DNA of 39,567 bases from Bacillota bacterium. Its GTDB lineage: Bacteria; Bacillota; Clostridia; Acetivibrionales; DSM-1351. Location of the stretch: the NCBI GenBank assembly GCA_023431385.1, contig JAEYWA010000067.1, forward strand, positions 1-39,567, written 5' to 3'. The translations under genes and the position numbers were made by a program. The notes under the pieces are model-generated. The model worked only from the letters and a program-made list of their open reading frames with translations, had not been told where the DNA came from and did no database searches. Shown piece by piece: positions 1-7,374 of the stretch (position 1 is the first letter of the stretch; every line of letters starts with the position of its first letter).

Positions 1-2
1 TA

Positions 3-149
3 GTTTTAATTCTTATTATGGTTCTGCTTCAGGATATGCCGGGAATGCTGACAATTTCACTGTGCTTGCTTGGAACCAACCTTGCATCAAGCGCTCTGCT
101 GGCTTTCCTCAGCAGGGGGGTGTTTGAAAAGAGCGAAATAATGGCATAG
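3..149 (+). CDS. C-terminal end of an integral membrane protein (partial)
   Basis: An open frame enters from the left edge and stops at the TAG at 147-149. The 48 visible residues are strongly hydrophobic, with two stretches that could each cross the membrane, followed by a short polar tail ending EKSEIMA. This is the end of a multi-spanning membrane protein, perhaps a permease. No family-defining motif falls in the visible part, so no function is assigned. It is followed by a 72-nt gap before the next gene on the same strand. Confidence 0.6.
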   Translation, partial: VLILIMVLLQDMPGMLTISLCLLGTNLASSALLAFLSRGVFEKSEIMA

Positions 150-221
150 CTGTGCTGAAAGATTAAATATATATCAGTATAGTCATTAAATTCAGTATAG
201 TAATAATATATGGAGGGGAAA

Positions 222-647
222 ATGGATAACTTAATTTATGAAAAAGCACTTGCTCTTGTAGACCGCAGCTTCACTGGTATTCTAGGTACAGTAGAAAAAG
301 AGGGGCTGCCTCAGCAAAAGGCAATGATAAAAACTGAAGCCAAGGGAATTAAGGAATTTTGGTTTTGTTCCAACACCTCATCAAAAAGGGTACGGCAAAT
401 AATGGATAATCCCAGAGCCAGCCTCTATTTCTATGATGAAAAAACCTTTGAGGGCTTAATGCTAACAGGCTTGGCGGAGGTTTCCTATGATGATGACAAA
501 AGGAAAAGCTTCTGGCATGAGGAGATGAAGATGTATTACCCTTTGGGTTACCATGATCCGGATTTTGCGCTGGTTAAGTTTACAGCCCTTAAAGGTAATT
601 ATTATCATGGTTTGAAAAACTACGATTTTGATATTCAGGAGCCATAA
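222..647 (+). CDS. Pyridoxamine 5'-phosphate oxidase-like (split-barrel flavin-binding) protein
   Basis: The 141-residue protein has the small split-barrel fold layout of the PNPOx-like/general stress protein 26 group: an N-terminal GILGTVEKEGLPQ strand pair, FWFCSNTSSKRVRQIMDNPRASLYFYD in the middle, and a C-terminal ALVKFTALKGNYYHG strand. Such proteins bind FMN, F420 or heme and act as small cytoplasmic oxidoreductases; the exact substrate cannot be read from sequence. I place the start at 222 because GGAGGGG lies at 212-217, correctly spaced for this ATG, whereas an in-frame ATG at 210 would overlap the ribosome binding site. It stands alone, with a separate promoter following before the nickel transporter genes. 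Confidence 0.75.
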   Translation: MDNLIYEKALALVDRSFTGILGTVEKEGLPQQKAMIKTEAKGIKEFWFCSNTSSKRVRQIMDNPRASLYFYDEKTFEGLMLTGLAEVSYDDDKRKSFWHEEMKMYYPLGYHDPDFALVKFTALKGNYYHGLKNYDFDIQEP

Positions 648-686
648 ATTATTTTTCTTTACATATCTCTTTATGTTTCTTTATGT

Positions 687-715
687 TTGACATATGGAAA
701 AATGTATTATAGAAT
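687..715 (+). promoter_or_regulatory. Sigma-A promoter for the cbiM/nikM operon
   Basis: TTGACA at 687-692 and TAGAAT at 710-715 are separated by 17 nt. Just upstream, overlapping the -35, two near-identical 10-mers (TTTATGTTTC and TTTATGTTTG, 670-689) lie in tandem and could be a regulator site. Transcription from here would give a leader of roughly 180 nt before cbiM. Confidence 0.6.
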
Positions 716-802
716 ATCAGTGAAAATGAGATCAGGAAGGTCTCCGGATAAAAATCTATTACTCAGTAAACCCAACTATAAACAATTTTAACTTTTAACT
801 TA

Positions 803-846
803 AATAGACCCATGAAGGGCTGGCAATATACCCTTTTGGGTCTATT
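803..846 (+). promoter_or_regulatory. Leader hairpin upstream of cbiM (candidate attenuator)
   Basis: AATAGACCCA (803-812) and TGGGTCTATT (837-846) are perfect 10-bp complements, and inside them AAGGG (815-819) pairs with CCCTT (831-835), giving one long hairpin 55 nt before the cbiM start. Only a weak run of T and A follows, so it is not a canonical terminator. It sits in a long 5' leader, where metal-responsive attenuation is plausible. I could not match the leader to the cobalamin or NiCo riboswitch consensus by eye. Confidence 0.5.
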
Positions 847-900
847 ATTATTATGGAACAGAAATGTTAAACATTTTGTTCAGTAAAGGAGAGAATTTCT

Positions 901-1902
901 ATGCATATGGGAGACGTTCTGATATCACCGGAGGTTGGAGGCACAATGCTGGCAGCAGCGGTTGGGGTATCAGCATATTCAATTAAAAAAGTAAAGGAAA
1001 TGGACGAAAGAAAGCTTCCCTTAATGGGTGTTATGGCTGCTTTTGTATTTGCAGCCCAAATGATTAATTTTACAATCCCGGGCACCGGTTCCAGCGGACA
1101 TCTGGGAGGCGGATTGCTGCTGGCTATACTCCTGGGTCCTTATGCCGGCTTTTTATCCATGGCTGCTATACTGCTGATTCAAGCAATGTTTTTTGCAGAC
1201 GGAGGCTATCTGGCTTTTGGCTGTAATCTGATAAATATGGGTGTTTATGCATGCTTTGTTGCATACCCGCTGATATATAAATTGATAACCAGAACTAAAA
1301 TGTCAAGAACAAGAATTACAATCGGAAGTATAGCTGCCAGCGTGGTAGCCCTGCAATTGGGTGCCTTCAGCGTTGTTTTGCAAACCACACTTTCTGGAAA
1401 AACCGAGCTGCCTTTTACTGAGTTTGTGGTGGCAATGCAGGGGATTCATCTTGCAATAGGTCTGGTTGAAGGTATTGTAACTGCCGCCGTTGTGTCCTTT
1501 GTGTGGAAAGTAAGACCTGATATAATAGATAATGACGAGCGTGGTAGTAGGAAGAACTACAAAAAAATAATTATTGGTTTCCTTGTGGCGGCACTGGCGT
1601 TGGGTGGTCTGGTATCACTGTTCGCGTCTGCAAATCCGGATGGCTTGGAGTGGTCAATTGCGAAAGTGACTGGTGAGGAACTGAAAGGGGATTCACGGGT
1701 TCACGAAGCATTGGAAAATGTTCAGGAAAAAACAGCTGTGCTGCCCGATTACAGCTTTAAAAGTTCCTCGGAAACAGAGGGCGGTACGGCAGGAACAGTG
1801 GTCTCAGGTATAGTCGGCTCAGCAGTAACTGTGGGTATAATTGTTGCTATAGGTTTTGTGATAAAGTTTTTTAAGAGGAAAAGCCACCGACAAACTAATT
1901 GA
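901..1902 (+). CDS. cbiM: ECF nickel/cobalt transporter substrate-binding component CbiM/NikM fused to a PDGLE (NikN/CbiN-like) segment
   Basis: This 333-residue membrane protein is the substrate-specific component of an energy-coupling-factor transporter for Ni2+ or Co2+. It begins MHMG, so His2 sits where it coordinates metal with the amino terminus in NikM/CbiM, and the GSSGHLGGG motif places a second His at residue 67, matching the known metal-site histidine of NikM. After about six membrane segments and a charged linker (residues 203-220) a further helix leads to ANPDGLEWS (PDGLE at 246-250). This is the extracytoplasmic NikN/CbiN-type segment, and a last helix follows. An AAGGAG site precedes the ATG. 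The fusion replaces a separate CbiN. cbiQ follows after 29 nt. Ni2+ rather than Co2+ is suggested by the CooT-like gene downstream, but this is inference. Confidence 0.88.
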   Translation: MHMGDVLISPEVGGTMLAAAVGVSAYSIKKVKEMDERKLPLMGVMAAFVFAAQMINFTIPGTGSSGHLGGGLLLAILLGPYAGFLSMAAILLIQAMFFADGGYLAFGCNLINMGVYACFVAYPLIYKLITRTKMSRTRITIGSIAASVVALQLGAFSVVLQTTLSGKTELPFTEFVVAMQGIHLAIGLVEGIVTAAVVSFVWKVRPDIIDNDERGSRKNYKKIIIGFLVAALALGGLVSLFASANPDGLEWSIAKVTGEELKGDSRVHEALENVQEKTAVLPDYSFKSSSETEGGTAGTVVSGIVGSAVTVGIIVAIGFVIKFFKRKSHRQTN

Positions 1903-1931
1903 TAAACTGAGGGAGTTTCAGGGAGGTATAA

Positions 1932-2735
1932 ATGGCAGACATAATAGGCTCGGTACTGGAAGTAAAGCATATTGACGAGCTTTCCAAACATAAGAACCCG
2001 ATCAATAATATTCACCCGCTGTTCAAGCTTATAGTAACATTGGCCTATATATGCATACTTGCTTCCTTCAGCAGGTATGAGGTTGTTGGACTGCTGCCGT
2101 TTATTCTGTACCCGGTGATAGTGATACTGGTATGCGATATTCCATTAGGGAAAATCTTTAAAAGAGTACTGTTTATAGAGCCGTTTATTGTTGTTACTGG
2201 CATACTGAACCCTGTTTTTGACAGGAGTGTGGCTGAAATAGGGGGCTTGTCCTTTTCCGGAGGGTGGTTGACTTTTATTTCATTGTTAATCAGAAGCACC
2301 CTTATGGTTACCGCGGGTTTTTTATTGATTGCAACCACAGGCATCGATGATATTGCCAGAACTTTGAGTCTGCTCAGAGTACCCTCTGTTTTTGTCCTGT
2401 TATTTTTGTTGACCTACAGATACATTTTTGTGCTTATGGATGAGGCAGGAAGACTCTTAAAGGCCTATCACATGAGAGCTCCCGGTCAGTCCGGTGTAAA
2501 AATAAAGGTGTGGGGTTCAATGGTAGGGCAGCTGCTGATAAGGACTTTTAACCGGGCACAGACAATATACCAATCGATGGTTTTAAAAGGCTACAACGGG
2601 AAATATAGTTTTTTGAGCAGCAGACTAGTAAAGCCCGGAGATATTATATATTGTGCAGTATGGCTGACATTCCTGTCAGCTGCAAGAGTATTTAACATAC
2701 CATTATTGATTTCAGGTTTTGTTAGCAGGCTTTAA
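1932..2735 (+). CDS. cbiQ: ECF transporter transmembrane component CbiQ/NikQ (EcfT)
   Basis: The 267-residue protein is the EcfT-type scaffold that couples the metal-binding component to the ATPase. It has about five hydrophobic segments. The coupling-helix region has the usual Ala-Arg-Gly-like motif pattern, seen as AYHMRAPG near residue 177 and in the MVLKGYNG stretch near residue 217. NPINNIHPLFKLIVTLAYI at the start is typical of CbiQ. A GGGAGGT site lies just before the ATG. It follows cbiM in one operon, but the expected ATPase gene does not come next: a convergent acyltransferase gene ends only 21 nt downstream, with no terminator visible between them. Confidence 0.85.
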   Translation: MADIIGSVLEVKHIDELSKHKNPINNIHPLFKLIVTLAYICILASFSRYEVVGLLPFILYPVIVILVCDIPLGKIFKRVLFIEPFIVVTGILNPVFDRSVAEIGGLSFSGGWLTFISLLIRSTLMVTAGFLLIATTGIDDIARTLSLLRVPSVFVLLFLLTYRYIFVLMDEAGRLLKAYHMRAPGQSGVKIKVWGSMVGQLLIRTFNRAQTIYQSMVLKGYNGKYSFLSSRLVKPGDIIYCAVWLTFLSAARVFNIPLLISGFVSRL

Positions 2736-2756
2736 TTTGGTACCTCATTCACATTT

Positions 2757-3842
2757 TTATTGAACCAGCTTATTTAGATATTTATTGTCAATTATATATA
2801 TTATGTAGGAGCTTATAACCGTTGAAACACATATCAGGAGAAATTCCGAAGTATTGCCCAGACTCATAGAAAACTGTTTTGGTAAGGCCTCTGCCATAAC
2901 GAGTATAAATAACGGATGAGAGTAATACATAAAATTTGCACTTGTTTTACAAAAGCGGGCGGTCGTATCAAATTGAGGCAGCGGATATCTCAGGCATAGA
3001 GTTAAGACAAGTAACAGTAAAGGATATAGGAAAACTGTTGTAATAATGTTGGCTTGAAGCCCTAATGCCCTTCCTATGAATATTTCTATAAGAAAAAGCC
3101 CGGTAATAATTCCGGTTGAGAGTAATAATGTTTTATTTTTAACGTTCCCCAATTTCTTGTAAGCATGGATCAATATATATCCAAGCATAAAGAAGGGTAG
3201 TCCCATAAACAGGTAGCGTCTCACCGTCTCAAGCTGCTGCGAATGATACAGGTTGTTAATGAGAGGTATTTTTGATCCGACTTTATAGTAATATGCTCCT
3301 ACAAGGCAGCCTCCACCGTATAAAAGGAACGACAATATACTTAAGCATACCAGATGCCTGCGCAGAACAGTAACCAAAATAACACAGGATATCAGTACCG
3401 GAAAAAACCATAGCTGATAGTGTGAGCCCGTAATAAGGAAATCAAAAAAACAACTTTTCAAAAACCCGGTAAGGGAGCTGTTACTGCTCATTACCTGAGT
3501 AAAATCCACAAGATAATATATAAGACTCCAAAGGATGTAGATGGTCAGTAATCTCTTTATGTACTTTACAAAGACTTTCTTTCCCTGAATCAGCCCACTT
3601 ATGTAAAAATAACCTGACACGGCAAAAAAGAAAGGTACTCCCAGTCTCGGAAATACATAGGTTGCAATATACCCTGTAAGATTTTCATATTCCGACAAAG
3701 GCTGAGTATGGATAGCGACAACCATAATAGCACATATTAACCTTAAAATATCAATAGAGTTTATTTTCGTAAAATTCTTCTGGTTTTCGGCAGTACTGAT
3801 GTTTTCAGCCCTTTTTTGCAAAACAGGACTGTTACTACTCAT
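2757..3842 (-). CDS. Acyltransferase family 3 membrane protein
   Basis: This 361-residue protein has about ten hydrophobic segments and the family hallmarks of integral-membrane acyltransferases (OafA/NolL/WecH type). These are SIDILRLICAIMVVAIHTQP, whose His is the conserved catalytic-region histidine near residue 44, and RLGVPFFFAVSGYF, where a conserved aromatic/Ser-Gly motif opens the third helix. Such enzymes move acetyl or other acyl groups onto cell-surface sugars, lipids or peptides; the acceptor is unknown here. The first 25 residues are polar and cytoplasmic. It lies opposite to and between cbiQ and cbiO, so it interrupts the metal transporter operon. The start has only a weak ribosome binding site (GGATG). 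Confidence 0.8.
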   Translation of the reverse strand: MSSNSPVLQKRAENISTAENQKNFTKINSIDILRLICAIMVVAIHTQPLSEYENLTGYIATYVFPRLGVPFFFAVSGYFYISGLIQGKKVFVKYIKRLLTIYILWSLIYYLVDFTQVMSSNSSLTGFLKSCFFDFLITGSHYQLWFFPVLISCVILVTVLRRHLVCLSILSFLLYGGGCLVGAYYYKVGSKIPLINNLYHSQQLETVRRYLFMGLPFFMLGYILIHAYKKLGNVKNKTLLLSTGIITGLFLIEIFIGRALGLQANIITTVFLYPLLLLVLTLCLRYPLPQFDTTARFCKTSANFMYYSHPLFILVMAEALPKQFSMSLGNTSEFLLICVSTVISSYIIYIIDNKYLNKLVQ

Positions 3843-4150
3843 ATATAATGATCATCCAATCTTAATTAATTTTCCCAAATTAATACGTTAAGTAAATTCA
3901 AATATTCAAATAACGACTGATATACTCTGGGTTTACCCGGTTTAGTATAGCATATTGCAAGGTGGGTTTCTACAAATTTTTACATACGAGTATTTATAAT
4001 TTTATTCATATAGGACTGGACTGACACAATATTTTGAGTTAGTATAAATTCAGTTAGTTTTATATTTCTTTATAAAATGAATTGTTTTAAGGACAATTAG
4101 AAAATTGTTATGAATTGATATTGAGCTAGACGTTGTTTGAAAGGAAGAAA
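3843..4150. other. Divergent AT-rich spacer between the acyltransferase gene and cbiO
   Basis: The 308-nt spacer must hold promoters for both flanking genes. It contains the small palindrome GGGTTTACCC around 3929-3938 and several AT-rich -10-like words, but no convincing -35/-10 pair. No open reading frame or recognisable RNA was found. Confidence 0.4.
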
Positions 4151-4921
4151 ATGAGTCATCATAAAGTTGAACTAAAGGATGTAAGTTTTTCATATGCGGA
4201 TGGGCATCAGGCATTGGACAATGTCTCCTTCCTTCTGGGACACGGTGAGGCGGTAGGGATTGTTGGTGCAAATGGTGCCGGCAAATCCACGCTTTTGTCT
4301 ATATTAACCGGAATACAATTTCCTCAGAAGGGTATTGTCAGGATTGGCGATTTGCCAGTCAATAAAAAAACACTGTCTGAAGTCAGAAGAAGTGTCGGAT
4401 TGGTTTTTCAGGAACCTGACGACCAGCTTTTTATGACCTCCGTTTATGATGATATTGCCTTTGGCCCACGGAATTACAAGCTGGATGAGGAAGAGGTCAG
4501 GTTGAGGGTTATGGAAGCCCTAGAAGAGGTGGGGATAACTCATTTGAAAGATAGGCCGCCCTATAAATTATCCGGAGGAGAAAAGAGATTGACAGCAATT
4601 GCCGCGGTGATTTCAATGAAGCCTGACATATTGATTATGGATGAACCGACTGCGTCTCTTGACCCAAAAGCCAGGAGAAAAATTATGAAGATATTGAAAG
4701 GCTTCAACCATACAAAAATTATTACAAGTCACGACCTTGACATGATAATGGATATGTGTTCGAGGACTATCGTGCTTAAAAAAGGCAAAGTAGCAGCTGA
4801 CGGACCTACGATAGACATATTGAAAAATGAAAGTCTAATGGAGGAATGCGGTCTTGAGATTCCACTGGCCCTTCAGAATTGTCCTGTTTGCCGTTCAGAT
4901 AAAAAAATTAAGGATGGGTAA
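4151..4921 (+). CDS. cbiO: ECF transporter ATPase CbiO/NikO
   Basis: The 256-residue cytoplasmic ATPase energises the nickel/cobalt ECF transporter. It shows Walker A GANGAGKST (residues 39-47), Q-loop VFQEPDDQLF typical of the EcfA/CbiO group, signature LSGGEKR, Walker B ILIMDEPTASLDP, and the switch His in ITSHDLDM. The C-terminus carries NCPVCR, a short Cys pair not needed for ABC function. I choose ATG 4151, preceded by AAGGAAG, rather than the in-frame TTG at 4133. The next gene starts 3 nt after the stop. The partner cbiM and cbiQ genes lie on the other side of the inverted acyltransferase gene. Confidence 0.88.
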   Translation: MSHHKVELKDVSFSYADGHQALDNVSFLLGHGEAVGIVGANGAGKSTLLSILTGIQFPQKGIVRIGDLPVNKKTLSEVRRSVGLVFQEPDDQLFMTSVYDDIAFGPRNYKLDEEEVRLRVMEALEEVGITHLKDRPPYKLSGGEKRLTAIAAVISMKPDILIMDEPTASLDPKARRKIMKILKGFNHTKIITSHDLDMIMDMCSRTIVLKKGKVAADGPTIDILKNESLMEECGLEIPLALQNCPVCRSDKKIKDG

Positions 4922-4924
4922 AAG

Positions 4925-5353
4925 ATGAGAATCGCAGTTATTGACGGTCAGGGCGGAGGAATAGGCAGACTTATTGTTGAAAAACTACGGGCCGCTTTTG
5001 GTAATGAAATAAGTATATTAGCTCTGGGAACAAACGCTCTGGCAGTATCGTTAATGCTGAAGGCAGGTGCCAATGAAGGGGCATCAGGTGAGAATGCCAT
5101 TGTTTATAATTGTTCCAGGGTTGACATTATTATAGGCTCAATTGGTATTATATGCGCCAATTCCATGCTTGGAGAGCTAACACCGGCCATGGCCAAAGCT
5201 GTTTCGGAGAGCGATGCCTCAAAGGTACTGATACCTCTTAACCGGTGCAATATTTTAGTAGCAGGAACAAAAGACGAACCACTTCCCCATTACATTGATG
5301 ATGCTATGGAACTGATTGGGGAGTTGCTGGGGCGTAAACAGCGGGATATTTAA
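4925..5353 (+). CDS. DUF3842 family protein, Rossmann-like
   Basis: This 142-residue soluble protein opens with MRIAVIDGQGGGIGR, a glycine-rich turn like those of nucleotide-binding Rossmann folds. It continues with alternating strands and helices (ISILALGTNALAVSLMLKAGA, VDIIIGSIGIICANSMLGELTPAMAKAV, KVLIPLNRCNILVAG). The layout and motifs match what I remember of the uncharacterised DUF3842 family. It is 3 nt downstream of cbiO and 69 nt upstream of the CooT-like gene, so a role in nickel or cobalt handling is a reasonable inference. Cys residues at NCSRVD, ICANSM and NRCNIL are possible ligands, but no defined metal-binding motif is visible. No function is established. Confidence 0.65.
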   Translation: MRIAVIDGQGGGIGRLIVEKLRAAFGNEISILALGTNALAVSLMLKAGANEGASGENAIVYNCSRVDIIIGSIGIICANSMLGELTPAMAKAVSESDASKVLIPLNRCNILVAGTKDEPLPHYIDDAMELIGELLGRKQRDI

Positions 5354-5392
5354 GGAACTATACCACTACATGTCTTTTCATTACTATTTGTG

Positions 5393-5409
5393 TACGCGCC
5401 ATGCGCGTA
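5393..5409. repeat. GC-rich inverted repeat just upstream of the CooT-like gene
   Basis: TACGCGC (5393-5399) and GCGCGTA (5403-5409) are perfect complements around a CAT centre. The element lies directly before the GGGAG ribosome binding site and 13 nt before the ATG of the CooT-like gene. As DNA it could be an operator; as RNA it would be a small stable hairpin next to the start. Its GC content stands out from the AT-rich surroundings. Confidence 0.5.
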
Positions 5410-5422
5410 GATGGGAGATAAT

Positions 5423-5617
5423 ATGTGTGAAGCAAATGTATACCTTGTTGATGAAACTGGAAATGAAGAGCTTATATTAGACTCGGTTGATAAAGTAATA
5501 CCCGGTGATGATGGAATAACGCTTGAAAATATATATTACGAGAGAAAAACAATAAGAGCAAGAATAAAACTTATGGAACTGGTGGAACATAGGATAATTC
5601 TGGAGAGTTTAGACTAA
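5423..5617 (+). CDS. cooT: CooT-like small nickel-binding protein
   Basis: The 64-residue protein MCEANVYLVDETG... resembles CooT, the Ni2+-binding protein linked to carbon monoxide dehydrogenase maturation. Its hallmark is Cys2 right after the initiator Met. The rest is a small beta-rich body (LILDSVDKVIPGDDGITLENIYYERKTI, IKLMELVEHRIILES) as in that family. The start decides the call: an in-frame ATG at 5411 would hide the Cys, but GGGAG at 5413-5417 overlaps that codon and is well placed for ATG 5423, so Cys2 is the second residue. It follows the DUF3842 gene and precedes a TPR gene by 3 nt. No CO dehydrogenase gene lies in this window. Confidence 0.7.
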   Translation: MCEANVYLVDETGNEELILDSVDKVIPGDDGITLENIYYERKTIRARIKLMELVEHRIILESLD

Positions 5618-5620
5618 CTA

Positions 5621-6568
5621 ATGCACAGGACAGTGATGAATTTGTATTTTTATTTATTTAAATTGTTATACTTTTTGGCGGGAGCATTGGTTAATACTCT
5701 TCCGAAAATCTCATTATACTTATATGACAGGTCAATAAATATCTATTTAAAAAAGGGTCTGAATTTTGATTTTATTGAAATTCTTCTGGATGTAGCAATA
5801 AATCTGGACATATTGGGAATGAAAGAAGAAGCTATTCAATCCTACAAGAAGGTAATTGAAATAAATCAATATGAGGCTATGGCGTATTACGGACTGGCCA
5901 TTATTTATGATGACAACAGGGAATTTAAAAAGGCCATTGAATTATACAAAAAGGCTATAGAACTTGACCCCAAATATTCCAAAGCTTATTTTTTCATGGC
6001 AAATGCATATGATGAAAATGGACAGAAGCAGGAGGCGGCAGAATATTATGAAAAAGCAGCCGAACTTGAGCCTACCCATTTTTGGGCCTTTAATAATCTT
6101 GCTGCTGTTTATGAGGAGCTAGGACAATATGACAGGGCATTATTGGCTATCAGAAAAGGCCTGGAACTGGAACCTGAGCACTTTAAGGCATTATTTAATG
6201 CCGGTGTCATAATGAATAAACTGGGATACCCCAGAAAGGCCATAGAGTATTACCACCAATCTCTACACAGAAATCCTAAATATTCTTACACATATTTGAA
6301 TTTATCGCTTATATATGTTGAGGAGAAGAATTATCTCAAAGCTGTTGAGGTAATATCAAAAGGGATTGAGGATATACCTGACGCATCTTTTCTTTATTAT
6401 AACCGGGCTTGTTTTTATGTTTATCTTGAAAAATATGAGTCGGCACTTAAGGATCTTATTCGTGCTGCCGACATAAGCCGAGAATTGGAGGAGTATATGC
6501 GGAACGACAGGGAATTAGACCCTCTTCGAAATATGAATTTATACAAGGTCAGGTTTGAAAATTCATAA
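5621..6568 (+). CDS. Tetratricopeptide repeat protein
   Basis: The 315-residue protein contains about six tandem 34-residue TPR units from around residue 65 to 290, with classic unit endings such as AIELYKKAIELDP and AAEYYEKAAELEP. TPR domains are scaffolds for protein partners. The first 35 residues are hydrophobic (LYFYLFKLLYFLAGALVNTLP) and may anchor it to the membrane. The start is uncertain: ATG 5621 has GGAGAG about 13 nt upstream, while ATG 5636 has a nearer AGGA. It begins 3 nt after the CooT-like gene, so it is probably co-transcribed, but its partner and role are unknown. Confidence 0.75.
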   Translation: MHRTVMNLYFYLFKLLYFLAGALVNTLPKISLYLYDRSINIYLKKGLNFDFIEILLDVAINLDILGMKEEAIQSYKKVIEINQYEAMAYYGLAIIYDDNREFKKAIELYKKAIELDPKYSKAYFFMANAYDENGQKQEAAEYYEKAAELEPTHFWAFNNLAAVYEELGQYDRALLAIRKGLELEPEHFKALFNAGVIMNKLGYPRKAIEYYHQSLHRNPKYSYTYLNLSLIYVEEKNYLKAVEVISKGIEDIPDASFLYYNRACFYVYLEKYESALKDLIRAADISRELEEYMRNDRELDPLRNMNLYKVRFENS

Positions 6569-6619
6569 GCTTCTGATTCCAGAAAATATATTCCTAACTT
6601 ATAATTGCATAATGACTAT

Positions 6620-6679
6620 ATTGTTAATTGCATTGTCAACTTAATTGTTAACTTAAAGTTGACTATTAAGTTGACAATT
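6620..6679 (+). promoter_or_regulatory. Probable biotin repressor (BirA) operator: five 12-bp half-sites
   Basis: The region reads as five consecutive 12-bp units. Units at 6620-6631 (weaker), 6632-6643 (ATTGTCAACTTA) and 6644-6655 run in one direction; units at 6656-6667 and 6668-6679 (AAGTTGACAATT) run in the other. The outermost arms 6632-6644 and 6666-6678 are perfect 13-bp complements. TTGTTAAC/GTTAACAA-like half-sites with a gap of about 15 nt are the known BirA operator type in Firmicutes. Here the two best pairings each have a 17-nt gap. The last unit covers the -35 of the bioY promoter, consistent with repression. Confidence 0.7.
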
Positions 6680-6699
6680 AACTGCCATTGGTTTACAAT
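6671..6699 (+). promoter_or_regulatory. Sigma-A promoter for bioY
   Basis: TTGACA (6671-6676) and TACAAT (6694-6699) are separated by exactly 17 nt, a near-consensus promoter. The -35 lies inside the last operator half-site. Transcription would start about 30 nt before the bioY ATG, leaving a short leader with AGGAGG at 6721-6726. Confidence 0.75.
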
Positions 6700-6733
6700 A
6701 CCAAATATACATACATATTTAGGAGGCAAACCA

Positions 6734-7288
6734 ATGAAACCGAAACACATAATATTTGCTGGCTTATTTGCTGCTCTTACAGCTATAGGTGCCTATATCA
6801 GGATTCCCTTACCCTACGTTCCGCTGACACTTCAGGTATTTTTCTGCCTTCTTTCAGGTATTTTACTTGGCGCAAGAATAGGCATGATTTCTCAGATAGT
6901 CTATATTGCTGTAGGACTTGTGGGGGTGCCGGTTTTTACCAGTGGAGGAGGGCCTGGATATGTACTTAATCCTACCTTTGGATATCTTGCAGGTCTGATC
7001 CTCTGTGCCCTTGTTATCGGAAAACTTTCCGAAGGCTTAACAAAGCTCACAATTACCAGATTGTTTTTAATAAATATGGTAGGAGTACTCATAATTTATG
7101 CAATTGGAGTACCATACCTGTATCTGATAAAGAATCTTTATCTCGGAGCGGAAACTCCGCTGTCAAAAGTACTTTACGGAGGGTTTCTCTTAACTATTCC
7201 GGGAGATATAATTAAAAGCTATCTCGCAGCACTTATAGGGGTGAAACTTATTCCTGTTGTCAGAAATCTTTTGGACAGGAGGTCTTAA
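6734..7288 (+). CDS. bioY: Biotin transporter S-component BioY
   Basis: The 184-residue membrane protein is the biotin-binding S-component of an ECF transporter. Its six hydrophobic segments carry the BioY signature: AIGAYIRIPLPYVPLTLQVFFCLLSGILLGARIG near the N-terminus, GGGPGYVLNPTFGYLAG in the middle, and IPGDIIKSYLAALIG near the end. I start at 6734 behind a perfect AGGAGG; upstream in-frame codons run through the operator and are not coding. No EcfA/EcfT pair is adjacent, so it probably shares a general ECF module encoded elsewhere, or works alone as some BioY proteins do. Control by biotin through BirA is inferred from the operator array and promoter overlap. Confidence 0.92.
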   Translation: MKPKHIIFAGLFAALTAIGAYIRIPLPYVPLTLQVFFCLLSGILLGARIGMISQIVYIAVGLVGVPVFTSGGGPGYVLNPTFGYLAGLILCALVIGKLSEGLTKLTITRLFLINMVGVLIIYAIGVPYLYLIKNLYLGAETPLSKVLYGGFLLTIPGDIIKSYLAALIGVKLIPVVRNLLDRRS

Positions 7289-7324
7289 ACCCATCCAAAA
7301 TTACGTTTATATTTGATAAATATT

Positions 7325-7333
7325 TGGTATAAT
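7325..7333 (+). promoter_or_regulatory. Extended -10 promoter for the formate/nitrite channel gene
   Basis: TGG-TATAAT (7325-7333) is a TGn-extended -10 element, which can work with a poor -35. It lies about 40 nt before the ATG at 7375. No clear -35 was found at the right spacing. Confidence 0.45.
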
Positions 7334-7374
7334 AAGAAACGTGCAGTTCACACTTATTCAACGAGGACGATATT

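Noticed and set aside
722..900. Cobalamin riboswitch before cbiM
   Set aside because: No convincing B12-box could be placed; the leader is also short for this class.
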